This document shows positions 57,401-64,000 of a DNA stretch of 64,000 nt, piece after piece; the stretch's first letter is position 1, and every line of letters starts with the position of its first letter. The translations under genes were made by a program, and so were the position numbers. Source of the stretch: Chromobotia macracanthus (lineage: Eukaryota; Chordata; Actinopteri; Cypriniformes; Botiidae); contig JAZGTH010000004.1 of the NCBI GenBank assembly GCA_036877525.1, positions 14,960,001-15,024,000 on the forward strand. The letters are read 5' to 3'. The notes under the pieces were generated by a model. It was not told the origin of the DNA and searched no databases. It worked only from the letters and a program-made list of their open reading frames with translations.

Positions 57401-57876
57401 ATAAGATGTAATGCCACTTACCATCAATTTTAATTGTCCAGTTTATACTAAGTAAGTTGGCAGATTGATTCAGTCCCATTGACAGATCATGTAATGGTGA
57501 GGGGTTAGAGTGATGTGAAATAATCCACTCTGCAGGCATTAAATCTAAAACAGAATTGAATTACTTACACACGGGATGTTGTTGATGTACAGACCCCCAA
57601 GATAAGGCAGAAAATATTTCAAGGTTAATACATAAAATAATATATAGAAAATAATAATAATAGGTTTGCTTTTCAAACACTTGCCATTTGTCATGGTACA
57701 CACAGGAACCTGCAAATATAAACAGACATCATGAAATCAGAGTATTTAAAAATCATTAATCATCAGAAGGTGGATCTTTAATTATTTCTGTCATGAGACA
57801 TACTTACTATATTGAGAGAATCATTGTTGGAAGTTGTCAGTTTGACTAACAGAATAAAAACAACAGTTCTTTTCAT
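33183..57876 (-). CDS. il17rb: interleukin-17 receptor B (about 12 coding exons)
   Basis: This is a single-pass type I receptor chain of the IL-17 receptor family; IL17RB binds IL-17B and IL-17E and signals through SEFIR-SEFIR contact with the Act1 adaptor. Exons in order: 57876-57808, 57709-57685, 57529-57422, 49961-49837, 49727-49677, 49446-49322, 49243-49211, 39339-39209, 39110-39045, 34680-34611, 34213 to about 33782, and 33430-33183, totalling about 490 codons against about 502 in human. They encode a signal peptide (MKRTVVFILLVKL), an ectodomain with seven N-glycosylation sequons and paired Cys, a membrane helix (AVSVGVAVGVGCALLFLFLL) and a SEFIR domain (RVLVVYPAVDSVF, then FNRQANLADRILLI). 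Ectodomain segments align with mammalian IL17RB, for example EWIISHH with EWMLQHD and VVNFGTISVSDRY with VNFTTTPLGNRY. Proximity to chdh supports orthology. The 49837/49727 junction and the SEFIR donor are unresolved. Confidence 0.88.
33782..34213 (-). CDS. il17rb: il17rb coding exon 11 (membrane helix and SEFIR N-terminal half)
   Basis: After acceptor TGTTGCAG it reads GSRLAVSVGVAVGVGCALLF into a hydrophobic helix, a basic stop-transfer segment (HKGRSQSLRLK), then SEFIR box 1 (VRVLVVYPAVDSVFQH) and TDFLQSCEGLRVMIDIWDRG. The 3' end is 33782 (donor GTTTTT) or 33797 (donor GTGCCA); both give the phase required by exon 12 and neither donor is strong. Confidence 0.85.
34611..34680 (-). CDS. il17rb: il17rb coding exon 10
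   Basis: A 70-nt exon reads ITPEESGYCQDKCNAVPHAV then TCT. It corresponds to the LTPYFPTCGSDC membrane-proximal segment of IL17RB, with spaced Cys conserved. The acceptor is AATGGCAG and the donor GTGAGT. Confidence 0.85.
34720..35090. other. il17rb intron, no recognised element
   Basis: A minus-strand stretch near 35090-34975 reads YIITLIPSPNNRARPPDTPL and may be a repeat-encoded fragment, but I cannot assign it. Confidence 0.35.
35095..36500. repeat. unclassified repeat-like tract in il17rb intron
   Basis: Purine-rich sequence with GGTGGAGC, GGAGGG and GAGACAG-like words is unlike neighbouring AT-rich DNA and resembles fish dispersed repeats. Open frames on both strands are low-complexity and match no protein family. 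Confidence 0.4.
36540..37060. other. il17rb intron, no recognised element
   Basis: No gene or named repeat was recognised. Confidence 0.4.
37070..37690 (-). repeat. dispersed repeat with internal tandem GGCAGGCAGCAAACAATC units
   Basis: Three imperfect units of about 40 bp containing CAGGCAGCAAACAATCA lie at 37270-37400. They are followed by TCAGGTGTACAGGAAGTG and ATGGGAACTGTAGTCC, typical of a non-autonomous fish repeat. The Cys/Leu-rich minus-strand frame over it is a by-product of the repeat. Confidence 0.6.
38148..38174. repeat. interstitial telomere-type repeat
   Basis: Four and a half perfect TAGGGT units occur in an intron, with a shorter AGGGTTAGGGTT run at about 38332-38343. Confidence 0.9.
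38350..39040. other. il17rb intron, no recognised element
   Basis: AT-rich and without coding signature. Confidence 0.45.
39045..39110 (-). CDS. il17rb: il17rb coding exon 9
   Basis: A 66-nt exon of 22 codons ends VNLTYTGACEDLVIM. The acceptor is TACTACAG and the donor GTGACT. It is in phase 0 on both sides. Confidence 0.75.
39209..39339 (-). CDS. il17rb: il17rb coding exon 8
   Basis: A 131-nt exon reads QWGANISPILHGETLVVNFG, then TISVSDRYTITLKRNTQ and ILNSTE, ending before GTAAAG. It aligns with the EETVEVNFTTTPLGNRYMAL region of mammalian IL17RB. An alternative donor GTGTGT would add three residues. Confidence 0.88.
39390..39431. repeat. left half of a TCTAGAGTCTGGG-like minisatellite
   Basis: Degenerate AGTCTAGAGTCTAGGGTCTG units end here and similar units resume at 45258-45330, after a block of insertions. 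Confidence 0.6.
40290..43115 (+). mobile_element. L1/Tx1-like non-LTR retrotransposon, RT-containing 3' part
   Basis: Frames broken by indels read PANYRPIALQNFDRKVV, HPDQTGFIPGRFSFFDVHRL, ILSLDAQKVFDQVEWPYLF, QQGCPLSPALFAIAIEPL and ALISLYADDVILYL, the ordered RT motifs of L1/Tx1-type elements with the YADD catalytic box intact. The C-terminal domain (YWAASVRTLMYWEK; HAFWFCPSLSEFW) follows. It ends in an A-rich tail near 43115. About 2.8 kb of a 5'-truncated, inactive copy. Confidence 0.9.
43330..43660 (-). repeat. hairpin-ended composite repeat, copy D (truncated)
   Basis: An AACATG-type minisatellite (43330-43470) is followed by GGTTGCTAGGGCACCACTGG. About 150 bp here are almost identical to 26874-27030. 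The copy stops where the LINE at 43670 begins. Confidence 0.75.
43670..45250 (+). mobile_element. Rex-like non-LTR retrotransposon fragment
   Basis: The segment contains KTRKASGLDGVSRTFLKVCA, a frameshifted RT core, and a 302-codon open frame at 44191-45099 with RTPQGCVLSPLLY, LLKFADDTTVIGL (catalytic FADD) and the C-terminal RLQQTVRMVEKIIG block. The frame ends CFFP with TAG. It lacks the endonuclease and 5' region. A Tc1 element lies about 140 bp downstream. Confidence 0.9.
44191..45099 (+). pseudogene. LINE reverse transcriptase, C-terminal 302 codons
   Basis: The longest open frame of the window encodes the palm, thumb and C-terminal part of a LINE RT with an intact FADD box. RT motifs upstream (YRANRSVDDAVNMGLHYIL) are in another frame, so the ORF is a 5'-truncated, frameshifted remnant and the first Met is not a real start. 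Confidence 0.88.
45258..45330. repeat. right half of a TCTGAGGTCTAGAG-like minisatellite
   Basis: Degenerate TCTGAGGTCTAGAGTCTGAAG units resemble those at 39390-39431. Confidence 0.6.
45389..46997 (+). mobile_element. Tc1-like transposon, copy 2 of the 28632 family
   Basis: The 1609-bp element starts CAGTCATGTG and ends CACATGACCG, flanked by TA at 45387-45388 and 46998-46999. It is close to full length and very similar to the copy at 28632-30246 in opposite orientation. The transposase frame is broken by a few indels and stops. Confidence 0.95.
45785..46771 (+). pseudogene. Tc1-like transposase, frameshifted
   Basis: MVRAKELSEAFIKHIVASYE begins the N-terminal helix-turn-helix, open to about 46012. 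After a frameshift SQDLQQALATVDLKVHASTI continues to LWTDESKTELIGHQS, where a TGA interrupts. HGGGSVMVWGCFAAAGPGQL, HDNDPKHTSKSN and SPDLNPIEMLWGDLK then give the second Asp and the Glu, and the end is KGGKPSY. All catalytic residues survive; few mutations separate it from an intact gene. Confidence 0.93.
47000..47380. other. il17rb intron between two Tc1 elements
   Basis: No element was recognised. Confidence 0.45.
47383..48850 (+). mobile_element. decayed Tc1-like transposon of a second family
   Basis: The left end CAGTACATTCAGAAAATATT follows a TA. The right end near 48820-48850 contains the imperfect inverted counterpart (GGGGGTCTGAATGCACTGAA). The transposase has many stops: SKELQSSETGLLQG near 47790, then an open 132-codon C-terminal frame. 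Confidence 0.85.
48321..48719 (+). pseudogene. Tc1-like transposase C-terminal fragment
   Basis: The frame has FQHDNDSKHTAKTTQEW (second catalytic Asp) and SQNPDLNPTKHLWRDLK, where Thr-Lys replaces the Ile-Glu that carries the catalytic Glu. The protein could not be active even if complete. Confidence 0.88.
48855..49205. other. il17rb intron, no recognised element
   Basis: AT-rich; nothing recognised. Confidence 0.45.
49211..49243 (-). CDS. il17rb: il17rb coding exon 7 (33 nt)
   Basis: A 33-nt exon reads CESKERQQQC between acceptor CTTATTAG and donor GTAAGC. Its two Cys correspond to the CLDHIMKYKKKC segment of mammalian IL17RB. Phase 1 in and 1 out fit both neighbours. Confidence 0.8.
49322..49446 (-). 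CDS. il17rb: il17rb coding exon 6
   Basis: A 125-nt exon reads YTLANVSVYPSTTYNTMAF, then NIPTPPPGTMGEYIRQSS. It aligns with FIGAHNIPNANMNEDGPSMS of mammalian IL17RB. The acceptor is ATTTCAG and the donor GTTTGA; phase 2 in and 1 out. Confidence 0.82.
49677..49727 (-). CDS. il17rb: il17rb coding exon 5
   Basis: A 51-nt exon reads WQTSFLIKQNIENVRQ, corresponding to KWTFSYIGFPVELNTV. The acceptor is TTACTGCAG. The donor GTATGT gives phase 2, which joins exon 6 correctly. The incoming phase should be 2 but exon 4 ends at 0. Confidence 0.65.
49837..49961 (-). CDS. il17rb: il17rb coding exon 4
   Basis: A 125-nt exon reads TIQYLIGTWISVNMLSLGSK, then NFRCEYHPPFSSEQNMTG, aligning with the IL17RB LLKATKICVTGKSNFQSYSC region. 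The acceptor is TTTTCTTAG and the donor GTAATG. It ends at phase 0, which does not match the next exon as read. Confidence 0.85.
49965..50640. other. il17rb intron 3, no recognised gene
   Basis: Possible traces of a TIR element lie near 50160-50290, too weak to call. Confidence 0.4.
50645..51490 (+). repeat. dispersed repeat (GGGTCAAGGCCCGAAGGGGC type)
   Basis: It starts with TTATTATTATGGGTCAAGGC and CGAAGGGGCGTAGACCCC, the edge of a repeat class common in fish. Later blocks such as TTCCTGTTGGCCATTTTG resemble the intronic repeats at 7300-9900 in style. Confidence 0.55.
51617..51773. repeat. inverted repeat of about 47-bp arms
   Basis: Sequence at about 51614-51662 (GTATATGTTCTGTATATAAC and on) recurs inverted at about 51725-51773 with one or two mismatches, around a spacer of about 65 bp that includes CAATAAA. 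It precedes the BEL/Pao coding remnant. Confidence 0.85.
52620..53083 (+). pseudogene. BEL/Pao gag fragment
   Basis: FKQINAFLKIATQDYSKLRK, LVMELQSAKAEGYLPGPAFL and ARGINPIVQKLSFHLQEK match the conserved C-terminal half of fish BEL/Pao gag. Upstream frames with FNNKPQNYRAW and MALLLKWLGK-like pieces are out of frame. Confidence 0.82.
53640..53930 (+). pseudogene. BEL/Pao protease-region fragment
   Basis: A 92-codon frame reads AVKLYAILEEQSNRSLVRSQ, then FFEGF and TCPGVKESAGRRASGYNIE, the segment around the pol protease of BEL/Pao elements. The usual Asp-x-x Ser/Asn-Arg-Ser layout is only partly kept. Confidence 0.7.
54940..56124 (+). pseudogene. BEL/Pao integrase fragments
   Basis: IKCIHKQESIPKCSPP and MLRVGGRLHHSSLNQSEKPY precede the zinc-binding region. 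NVGLDEFGPW and RSDHGTNFVGACKDLKIPSN begin and continue the catalytic core. MFLQLKDKLTHKVVVTFMAE with INARPLV follows. The three main frames (54946-55206, 55351-55701, 55708-56124) are separated by stops and shifts. Confidence 0.85.
56265..57415. other. il17rb intron 3 downstream of the BEL/Pao element
   Basis: Any 3' LTR should lie here, but I could not match it to sequence before 51930. No gene was recognised. Confidence 0.4.
57422..57529 (-). CDS. il17rb: il17rb coding exon 3
   Basis: A 108-nt exon reads EWIISHHSNPSPLHDLSMGL to INWTIKID and ends before GTAAGT. EW..SHHSNP...DL aligns with EWMLQHDLIPGDLRDL of mammalian IL17RB. Two sequons (NQSA, NWTI). Confidence 0.85.
57685..57709 (-). CDS. 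il17rb: il17rb coding exon 2 (25 nt, GC donor)
   Basis: A 25-nt exon reads VPVCTMTN plus one base. The acceptor is ATTTGCAG; the donor is GCAAGT, the standard form of the rare GC-AG intron class. Phases 0 in and 1 out fit both neighbours. Confidence 0.65.
57808..57876 (-). CDS. il17rb: il17rb coding exon 1 (signal peptide)
   Basis: Encodes MKRTVVFILLVKLTTSNND and ends before a GTAAGT donor at phase 0. I chose this Met because Lys-Arg followed by a hydrophobic run makes a signal peptide. Two in-frame upstream ATGs (57906 and 57894) would add an acidic leader. Confidence 0.75.
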
Positions 57877-57909
57877 GCTGTCCTGAAGATCCATTTCAAA
57901 AGACATGGA

Positions 57910-59125
57910 CACACATCAGTTTCTGTTTTGTCTTTTCTCAAAGGTAAAACATGCCCACAAAAGTCTTTTATACAGTGACGGATTTCCTCCCATAGGTGAC
58001 CCTAATGATAAAGTTCTCATAAGGTTCTTTTCATCTGCCCTCTGCTGTCAATTCTTGTTCATGAAAACTATCCTCACCATGACAGTCCACAGGTTCTCTT
58101 ATTGCCTTTTGATTAAATTTTTTTACAGTTAATAGAATAAATTTTATGCTTGACCAAACTGTTTAAAAATAAAATTACTCAACATTACTCTACATATGTG
58201 ATTTTATGTGGTCTTGGTCAGGGGTGTCAGACTCAGTTCCTGGAGGGCCTGTGCTCTAAATCACGTCATACTTGTTACACACAAGTTGCATGTTCTGTCA
58301 TTGCTAACATAGTTCAACAATTTGGTGTTTCCCAAAAACATTTTAAATGAACATTTACAAACTGCATTGCAAACGTGTGCGCTTCACCTCAGGTTAGAGG
58401 CACAGTTCCTTGTTAATTTGCTGTGTCAATGTCATTGATTTCGCAGCAGGGGGTTGTGTTCTATTCAAAGTTATTGACCCTACTCTATTTTTATTAAATA
58501 TTGTGTTTGAAATGATATAATAACATGGTCACCGCAATTATTCTCCATTCGAAGTGCCCTCTGAAATCATTATTTTTGCTTGTTGGAATGCAGCCTTGGT
58601 TTTATTTGTGCAAAGATAAGTTTGTAAATATCTTTGTTAAAACATTCCTCAACACAAATTTTTTATATAACAATATTTGTAAAATTATACGTTAGTGGTT
58701 TTCTTATATTAAATGTTATCTGTACTGTACACATATGCAACATGCAGCGGTAAGCGCTAAGGAAATGTAAAATTCATACATTAACATGTTAGTTAAAAAA
58801 ATTAAACCCTCAAACCACAGTATTTTTTAATTTCACTATAGCCAATGAATGTATGCAAATAAATTAACAAAAATGGTATAATTAAATGGTTTTGCTGTTT
58901 TCACAGTAGTAGAACAAGAATATTCTCAAGAGGCTATAGCTATAAAAACACACACATATATACTTATATAAAATACATTCCCAAACAATAAGTCTGCAGG
59001 GGAACATATAGCCAAATAAACAATGTATTTATTAACGCAAGCTATGTCAGATTAAATTAATAGAAAATCTAAATTGTCAAATATTACTAACCAAACCTAT
59101 TCTAAATTAAAGGTTCTCTGACTGC
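57910..59125. other. upstream flank of il17rb
   Basis: This is the expected promoter side of il17rb, but it is AT-rich with no clear TATA or CpG island. A piece of a common fish repeat (GGTCAGGGGTGTCAGACTCA) lies at about 58214-58255. Confidence 0.45.
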
Positions 59126-59129
59126 ATTC

Positions 59130-59580
59130 TGTCATGATGTGGGTTCAAAGGATCATTATCAGAAGCAGCATCTTCCTCACCATCAGCACCAGCATGACCC
59201 CTCTTTTCCTCCTCAAGAAGCTTGACATTTTCCCTGACTGCAATGTTGTGGAAAACTGCAGTAACCACAATTAAAGAACAGCATCTGAAGGGTTTCAGCT
59301 TCAGGCCACCATTGGACTTGATGCAGCAAAAATGTTGTTTTCACAGTCCAACAACCCTCTCCACTATAGAATGTATCCTTCCATGGGCCTGAGTAAATGT
59401 TTCCTCTGCAGTGGTGGCTGAATGTAGGCAGGTATTGGCAAAGACAATATCCACTATTTTCCAGCAGCCAGCTCTCACCCTTTACGGTCATGGCATATTG
59501 TAGAATTGGCATATACAGTCAGTGAACATCCCCTGGTGATCAGACACTATTTAAACATTAATGGCTGGATAGCCCTTCCT
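59130..59580 (-). pseudogene. Harbinger (PIF) transposase, C-terminal part
   Basis: Minus-strand frames read RKGYPAINV then SDHQGMFTDCI, then HGRIHSIVERVVGL, KQHFCCIKSNGGLKLKPFRC and VVTAVFHNIAVRENVKLLEE. These are the DDE_4/HARBI1-type core and its ending. Frameshifts and stops show it is dead. It continues the fragment at 62000-62450. Confidence 0.85.
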
Positions 59581-59584
59581 GCAA

Positions 59585-60225
59585 ATTTACAAGGGTACAT
59601 TTACTACAATTTTATTTTATGTATATAGTATTATGAAAAATAAAACACAGAACAACTGTCAGACATGTTCAACAGAATACATGGTATTATTGCAAATTAA
59701 ATGTGATGTATATTAATAAAACTAATTAGGCATACTAGGTTTATAGTAGGTTTATGAATAAAGGGTTGACTGAACCAATAAAAACTACAATATCATATTA
59801 AGCAAGATATCCCATTCCAGCTTACATGGAGATGTCACATAGAAAGATAACATCTTATGGGACAGTCTCCTAGTAAGCAAGCCAACAGGGTGACAGTGGA
59901 AAGGAACCAAAACTCCATTAAGGTATAGATGGAGAAAAACCTGTGGGAGAAACCATGCTGCAATTTGTAACTTTTGTAACAGATAAAGCTGCAATTTGTA
60001 ACTTGGATATCATTTTTATATATTTATATCCTGGATATAAACAGAGATGATAATAATGATTTATAATTATTTATTGATTTAAAACTGTTGGGTCTGATTA
60101 TATCTGATAATATGTCAGGCACTGAGAATTTTACCAACAGAAATGGCGACAGAGGCATAATGTGACCAATTGCAGCTATAACATCACAACGCTGTGACTA
60201 GGCAGAGAACAAAAATATAGAAACT
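59585..60225. other. unassigned sequence inside the split Harbinger element
   Basis: AT-rich with a local duplication of GCTGCAATTTGTAACTT at about 59959-60003. No gene was recognised. Confidence 0.4.
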
Positions 60226-60229
60226 ATCT

Positions 60230-61995
60230 AGGCTGGAGGTAGGTATGTAGATAATAGTACGTTTAATAAAGAAGTCCATTAAATCTCGATGATCTGTCTC
60301 AGGAATCGTACCATCCTGTCCCCCACCATCTGGTCTGGATAAAGTCTGGATCCAGCTTACTACAGGACCTTGGGGAAAGAGATTTAGTGTGGAGCCAGTA
60401 CATCTGTTCTAATGGGAAGTGTCCGCAGTTCCAAACATGAAAAGGATTTACCACCCATGCTTGATTTTGTAATTCCTCAACAAGTAAGGTATTGCAATAA
60501 TCAACTCTTAAGGTTATGAATGCATTAACTAATTTTTCAGTGTCTGACATAAAGAGCATGTCATAGTTTTTGTATATTTTTAAGATGGAAAATGCAGTTA
60601 TACAAATTTTGGAAATGTTGTTTTCAAAGGACAAATTGCTATCAAACAGGATGCCCAGATTCTTAGCTAATGAAGCAGCCTATACAGAGCATTCATCAAA
60701 AGTAAGACTAAACAATGCTGAACAATGAAGAATGAACATATCTGTGAAGACACCCACTTTCCAGTATTTTTGAAATAAAAGGTAAGTTTGAGATGGAATT
60801 TACTAGTTCCCTGTGATCAAGCTGTGTTTTTTTAATAAGGGGTCTGATAACAGCCTGTTTGTAAGGTTTTGGGACATATCCCAACACCAGTGATGATTAA
60901 TAATACTATGCAGAAGATCTATAACTTTAGGAAGCATCTTAGGAAGGAATTGTTCCTTGGGCAAATTATGATTGTGTCGCAGACATTTGCATGTTTATGA
61001 TTTTTTTCTCTGGCAGTATCTATTTTGTTATTAAAGAAATTCATAAAATCATCACTGCTGTGGTATTGACAACTGTCCGAAGTAGTTGACGCTTTATCTT
61101 TGGGTAATTTAGCATCTCTATCAAATAAATATCTAGGGTTGTGTTTATTTTATTTTAAAAGATTTGAAAAGTAGGTGGATCTGGAGCTTTTTAAGGCCTT
61201 TCTATAATTTGAAACACTCTCCTTTCATGCTGTATGGAATGCCTCCAGTTTTGTTTGCTTCCAATTACGCTCCATTTTCCAGACTGCACTTTTTAGGGTG
61301 TGGGTATGCTCATTATACCATGGTGTTGAGTTGCTGATCTTTATCTTTAACCATAGAAGAGCAACTTTGTCAAAGGTGTTAGAGAAGAGGGAGTTAACAT
61401 TTTCTGTTGCGCTATCAAGCTTTTCAAAGTTGTCTGTTACACTAAGGAATTGAGACAGTTCAGGTGGATTGTTGATAAAAGAACAATCAGAAGTTATGGC
61501 AGAAGTTATCATTCTACTATATTTGTAGCAAGTAGCTGATTTTGCAAGCATAGGCAAATGTATTATACAGGACCAAATAATGATCTGAAATGTTTTCACT
61601 CCGGTGCAGAATATTAATGTCATTAATATTCTGCACGTGTTGTAAGACACAAAGAGAGTTCAAAATGTCTATGAGAGTCAACCCCAATGCATCTTTTTCA
61701 TTATCCACATGGATGTTAAAATCACAAACAATTAAAACTTCTGATAAAAAGTCAGGAAATTCTTTGGTAAAGTCTGTGTGGTGCCCTGGTGGCCTGTATA
61801 CAGTAGCCAGTAGAAATGAAACTGTCTATCATTTACACCAGATGAAGTTATACTGAGCACCATTACTTCAAAAGAGTTGTATCTGAAATCAGATCTCTGG
61901 CTAACTGTAAAAGTATTCCTATAAAGGGCAGCAACACCTCCCCCACTGCCTTTTGGACAAGGTTCATGCTCATAACAGTAATTCCTGGGGATAAA
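60230..61995 (-). mobile_element. L2-like non-LTR retrotransposon fragment
   Basis: In minus orientation: EHEPCPKGSGGGVAALYRN and VLIVCDFNIHVDNEKDALGL (endonuclease), WKMERNWKQTKLEAFHTA and SSDDFMNFFNNKID (linker), and DTEKLVNAFITLRVDYCNTL (RT C-terminal region). The RT catalytic core is missing, so this copy is internally deleted. It separates the two Harbinger halves. Confidence 0.88.
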
Positions 61996-61999
61996 CTCA

Positions 62000-62450
62000 A
62001 GATTGACATGGGGATAAGGGTGCCATCAATGATGCCAATCACTCTGGGGACGTTGGCAATACTGTAGAACTGTTGTTTGACCAGCTGGATTGCTTCAGGA
62101 CATTGTCAGGTTGCAAAGGAAATCAGGTTGTTCTTCATAAGTTGTAACAGCAAAGGTAAACAGCTTTTCTGACTGAAGACTTACTTTAAAAGGACCAGGC
62201 TGGAGGGGCCCTAATGTTAAAAGCCTCAGCTTTGAAGGCAAAGGTCTGGTTGATGCACATGGATCTATGCCTCCAAGATTCCCCTCCAATGCCTCAGGCC
62301 TCAGGATGGCCAAAACTTTCTCTTCCTTTGAACTCAGAGGAGGAAATGAATTGGTGCCTTGTTTTACGTGCCACAGCGCTTAGTTTAATTTCGCTTGCGC
62401 AGTCCCTGTATTTAATCTTAACTTCTTTTGGGTTTCACTCATACTCATAG
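62000..62450 (-). pseudogene. Harbinger (PIF) transposase, N-terminal/middle part
   Basis: The frame reads PEAIQLVKQQFYSIANVPRV then IGIIDGTLIPMS, the conserved block with the first catalytic Asp of Harbinger transposases. More upstream sequence is too decayed to align. It ends abruptly at about 62000 where L2-like LINE sequence begins. Confidence 0.8.
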
Positions 62451-62454
62451 CGAG

Positions 62455-63175
62455 CAGCATTTATTTCATACATGATTTCTGTCCAGATTTTCCTTTTGTC
62501 AGCATTTGTAATGCTGTTTTAAAAATGTTCCAATTTTGATAATATCTGGATTTTATTTTTCACCTCCTCCAAAAGAAATTGAAACTCTAGCACAAGTTCT
62601 ACCAGAAGACTCTAATCCCATGTCATTCATTACACATCGATCTAGCCAATCACTAGACACTTGGAGTATAAATGTTCCATATTCACTCACTTTTCACGTT
62701 CAGTTGCAAACCCATCACAGAAAGTTCTTGTTCACTGATGATGTTCCTGTTCCACTTTTCTCTCTGGCTGTGTGATGTTGCACCTGCACCAATAATCTCA
62801 AGACTCTAGCTATTCCTGTGATTCTTGAGAATAGATCTGCTCCTCCACTGCAGTTTCATCACAGTTGGTAGTGGTGACATGGCAGTTTTCCTAATACTTT
62901 AGTTCCAAGACCGAAATCACAAACCACAAAACCATTTTCCAAACTTGTTGATGTTTACTGTATTTATACAGACATTCTATGTCAAGTTTTCCCTGATTGC
63001 AGGGAAGAATTAGATTTAATCAAAGACTTTAATCAATGTTATGGGCATACAATACTTTATGAATACCACAAATCGTGCCATTTATAATCATACATAACAC
63101 TTTAAAACAAGATTAGATTGTTCAGTTCACTGTGCACTGTGCAGTTCACACAGGCATTCTGCATCTTTCTGTCAT
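62455..63175. other. unassigned, possibly part of the retroelement at the right edge
   Basis: A 79-codon plus-strand frame at 62536-62775 is not recognised. It could be the region before the RT. Confidence 0.35.
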
Positions 63176-63179
63176 AAAA

Positions 63180-63790
63180 ACCCGTTCATGTATCCACACT
63201 AGTACAGGTTTTCAACCTGAGCAAAGGCTCATACCTAGAATTCTGATCAGCCACCCCTCTACCCCTACTAATGTCTCAGTAGTTTCTTACTATCACTCTT
63301 CTCACCTTGATGCTTTTTTTTGTTGATTATCTAATTACTGGGCTTTCTCCAGGTTTTGGGCCAGAGTTTTTTATTCTTTATGCAATTTTTTATGCAGTTA
63401 AAAGCATGCAGTCAGCTCTAACTGAACATGATGCAGTTTCTGTTCTATTAGACAAAGACATTAAGGTTATGTCAATAGTCCCTTTAGCTTCCCTCTTTTT
63501 TTTTCCCATTAATTCCCCTGGCATAGCCACATTCAAATATTCATGGATAGAACGGTTGATTGTTGACGTTCTCTCCCCACCATCTCTTTCTCACACCATA
63601 ACAAGTGTCTTTGAAGGTGTTCCTTTAGAGCCAGTCCCCTGACACTATGCTTCGGCTGATAATGCTATGAAGTTAATAAGTTGGAAGAATCAGGTGCTTG
63701 GTTAGTGAAAGCCGATGCTTTAAAACCATCCCTATTCACCCCTCAGACTGGGAACTTTTCAGAAGGATCGAATGTTAAAGGAGTGACGTG
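63180..63790 (+). mobile_element. retroelement RT N-terminal fragment (DIRS/Ngaro-like)
   Basis: Plus-strand frames read VDYLITGLSPGFGPEF, SALTEHDAVSVLLDKDIKVM, SPGIATFKYSWIERLIVDVL and then HYASADNAMKLI in the next frame. These match the RT N-terminal region of a fish pol with the GIATxK...RLIVDLS block, which I associate with tyrosine-recombinase retroelements. Stops break it and it stops before the catalytic box. Confidence 0.55.
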
Positions 63791-63794
63791 CTGA

Positions 63795-64000
63795 CGCGCT
63801 TTCTGGTTTTTACTTACTGGCATTCAGATGTCTCTGCCCAATGATCAACTCAGATGCCAACTTCTGTGCCATCAACTCGAATGCTACTTAAGGCATAGCA
63901 TATATTACTACATCAATATCACAATAGTTAGCAATCTCTCTGTGTAATGGTTTGTTCTTCACGTACATTAATTCATTTCGAGAGGATGTGTTTTAACAGT
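63795..64000. other. right edge, nothing recognised
   Basis: Short edge segment without a feature. Confidence 0.4.

Overview
The window is vertebrate nuclear DNA, almost certainly from a teleost fish. It is AT-rich, has GT-AG introns and is crowded with fish-type transposons: Tc1-like elements with TA target sites, L2/Rex/L1-Tx1-like LINEs, BEL/Pao, DIRS-like, Harbinger, a tRNA-derived SINE and non-autonomous DNA repeats. An otophysan (characin, catfish or cyprinid relative) seems likely from the repeat types, but the species cannot be resolved by eye. There are no operons, CRISPR arrays or bacterial features.

Two host genes can be assembled exon by exon, both on the minus strand. (1) chdh, mitochondrial choline dehydrogenase, has seven coding exons from 17886 down to 983. 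All splice phases agree and give a 614-residue protein with an intact FAD motif, both GMC signatures and the catalytic His/Asn pair. A probable non-coding first exon and GC-box promoter lie near 25075-25165. (2) il17rb, the IL-17 receptor B chain, has about twelve coding exons from 57876 down to 33183: signal peptide, N-glycosylated cysteine-bearing ectodomain, one membrane helix and a cytoplasmic SEFIR domain. One exon junction does not keep frame as read, and one donor is ambiguous. CHDH and IL17RB are also neighbours in mammals, which supports both calls, but as I recall they are head-to-head there and here they are head-to-tail.

Layout: 1-17.9 kb is chdh with repeat-filled introns (L2 piece; Rex-like LINE holding an internally deleted Tc1 copy with perfect 50-bp termini; a recurring intronic repeat; a Tc1 remnant; a small TIR element; a GGTTGCTAGGG-type repeat). 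17.9-25.1 kb is the presumed first chdh intron, with a DIRS-like fragment, an L2 piece and a hairpin-ended repeat. 25.2-33.2 kb is intergenic: a SINE, another hairpin-ended repeat, and a decayed endogenous retrovirus (LTR remnants, protease, RT and env-like stretches) into which a Tc1 element inserted. Its right LTR lies just past the il17rb stop codon. 33.2-57.9 kb is il17rb; its introns hold an L1/Tx1-like LINE, a Rex-like LINE, two Tc1 elements and a BEL/Pao element. 57.9-64 kb is a repeat nest: a Harbinger transposase split by an L2-like LINE, and a retroelement RT fragment at the right edge.

The two host genes act separately: betaine synthesis from choline in mitochondria, and IL-17B/IL-17E type cytokine signalling at the plasma membrane. 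I found no previously undescribed gene system. The more unusual observations are the gene orientation, the LTR at the il17rb 3' end, a GC-AG intron and phase problem in il17rb, a hairpin-ended composite repeat in at least three or four copies, and several nested insertions.
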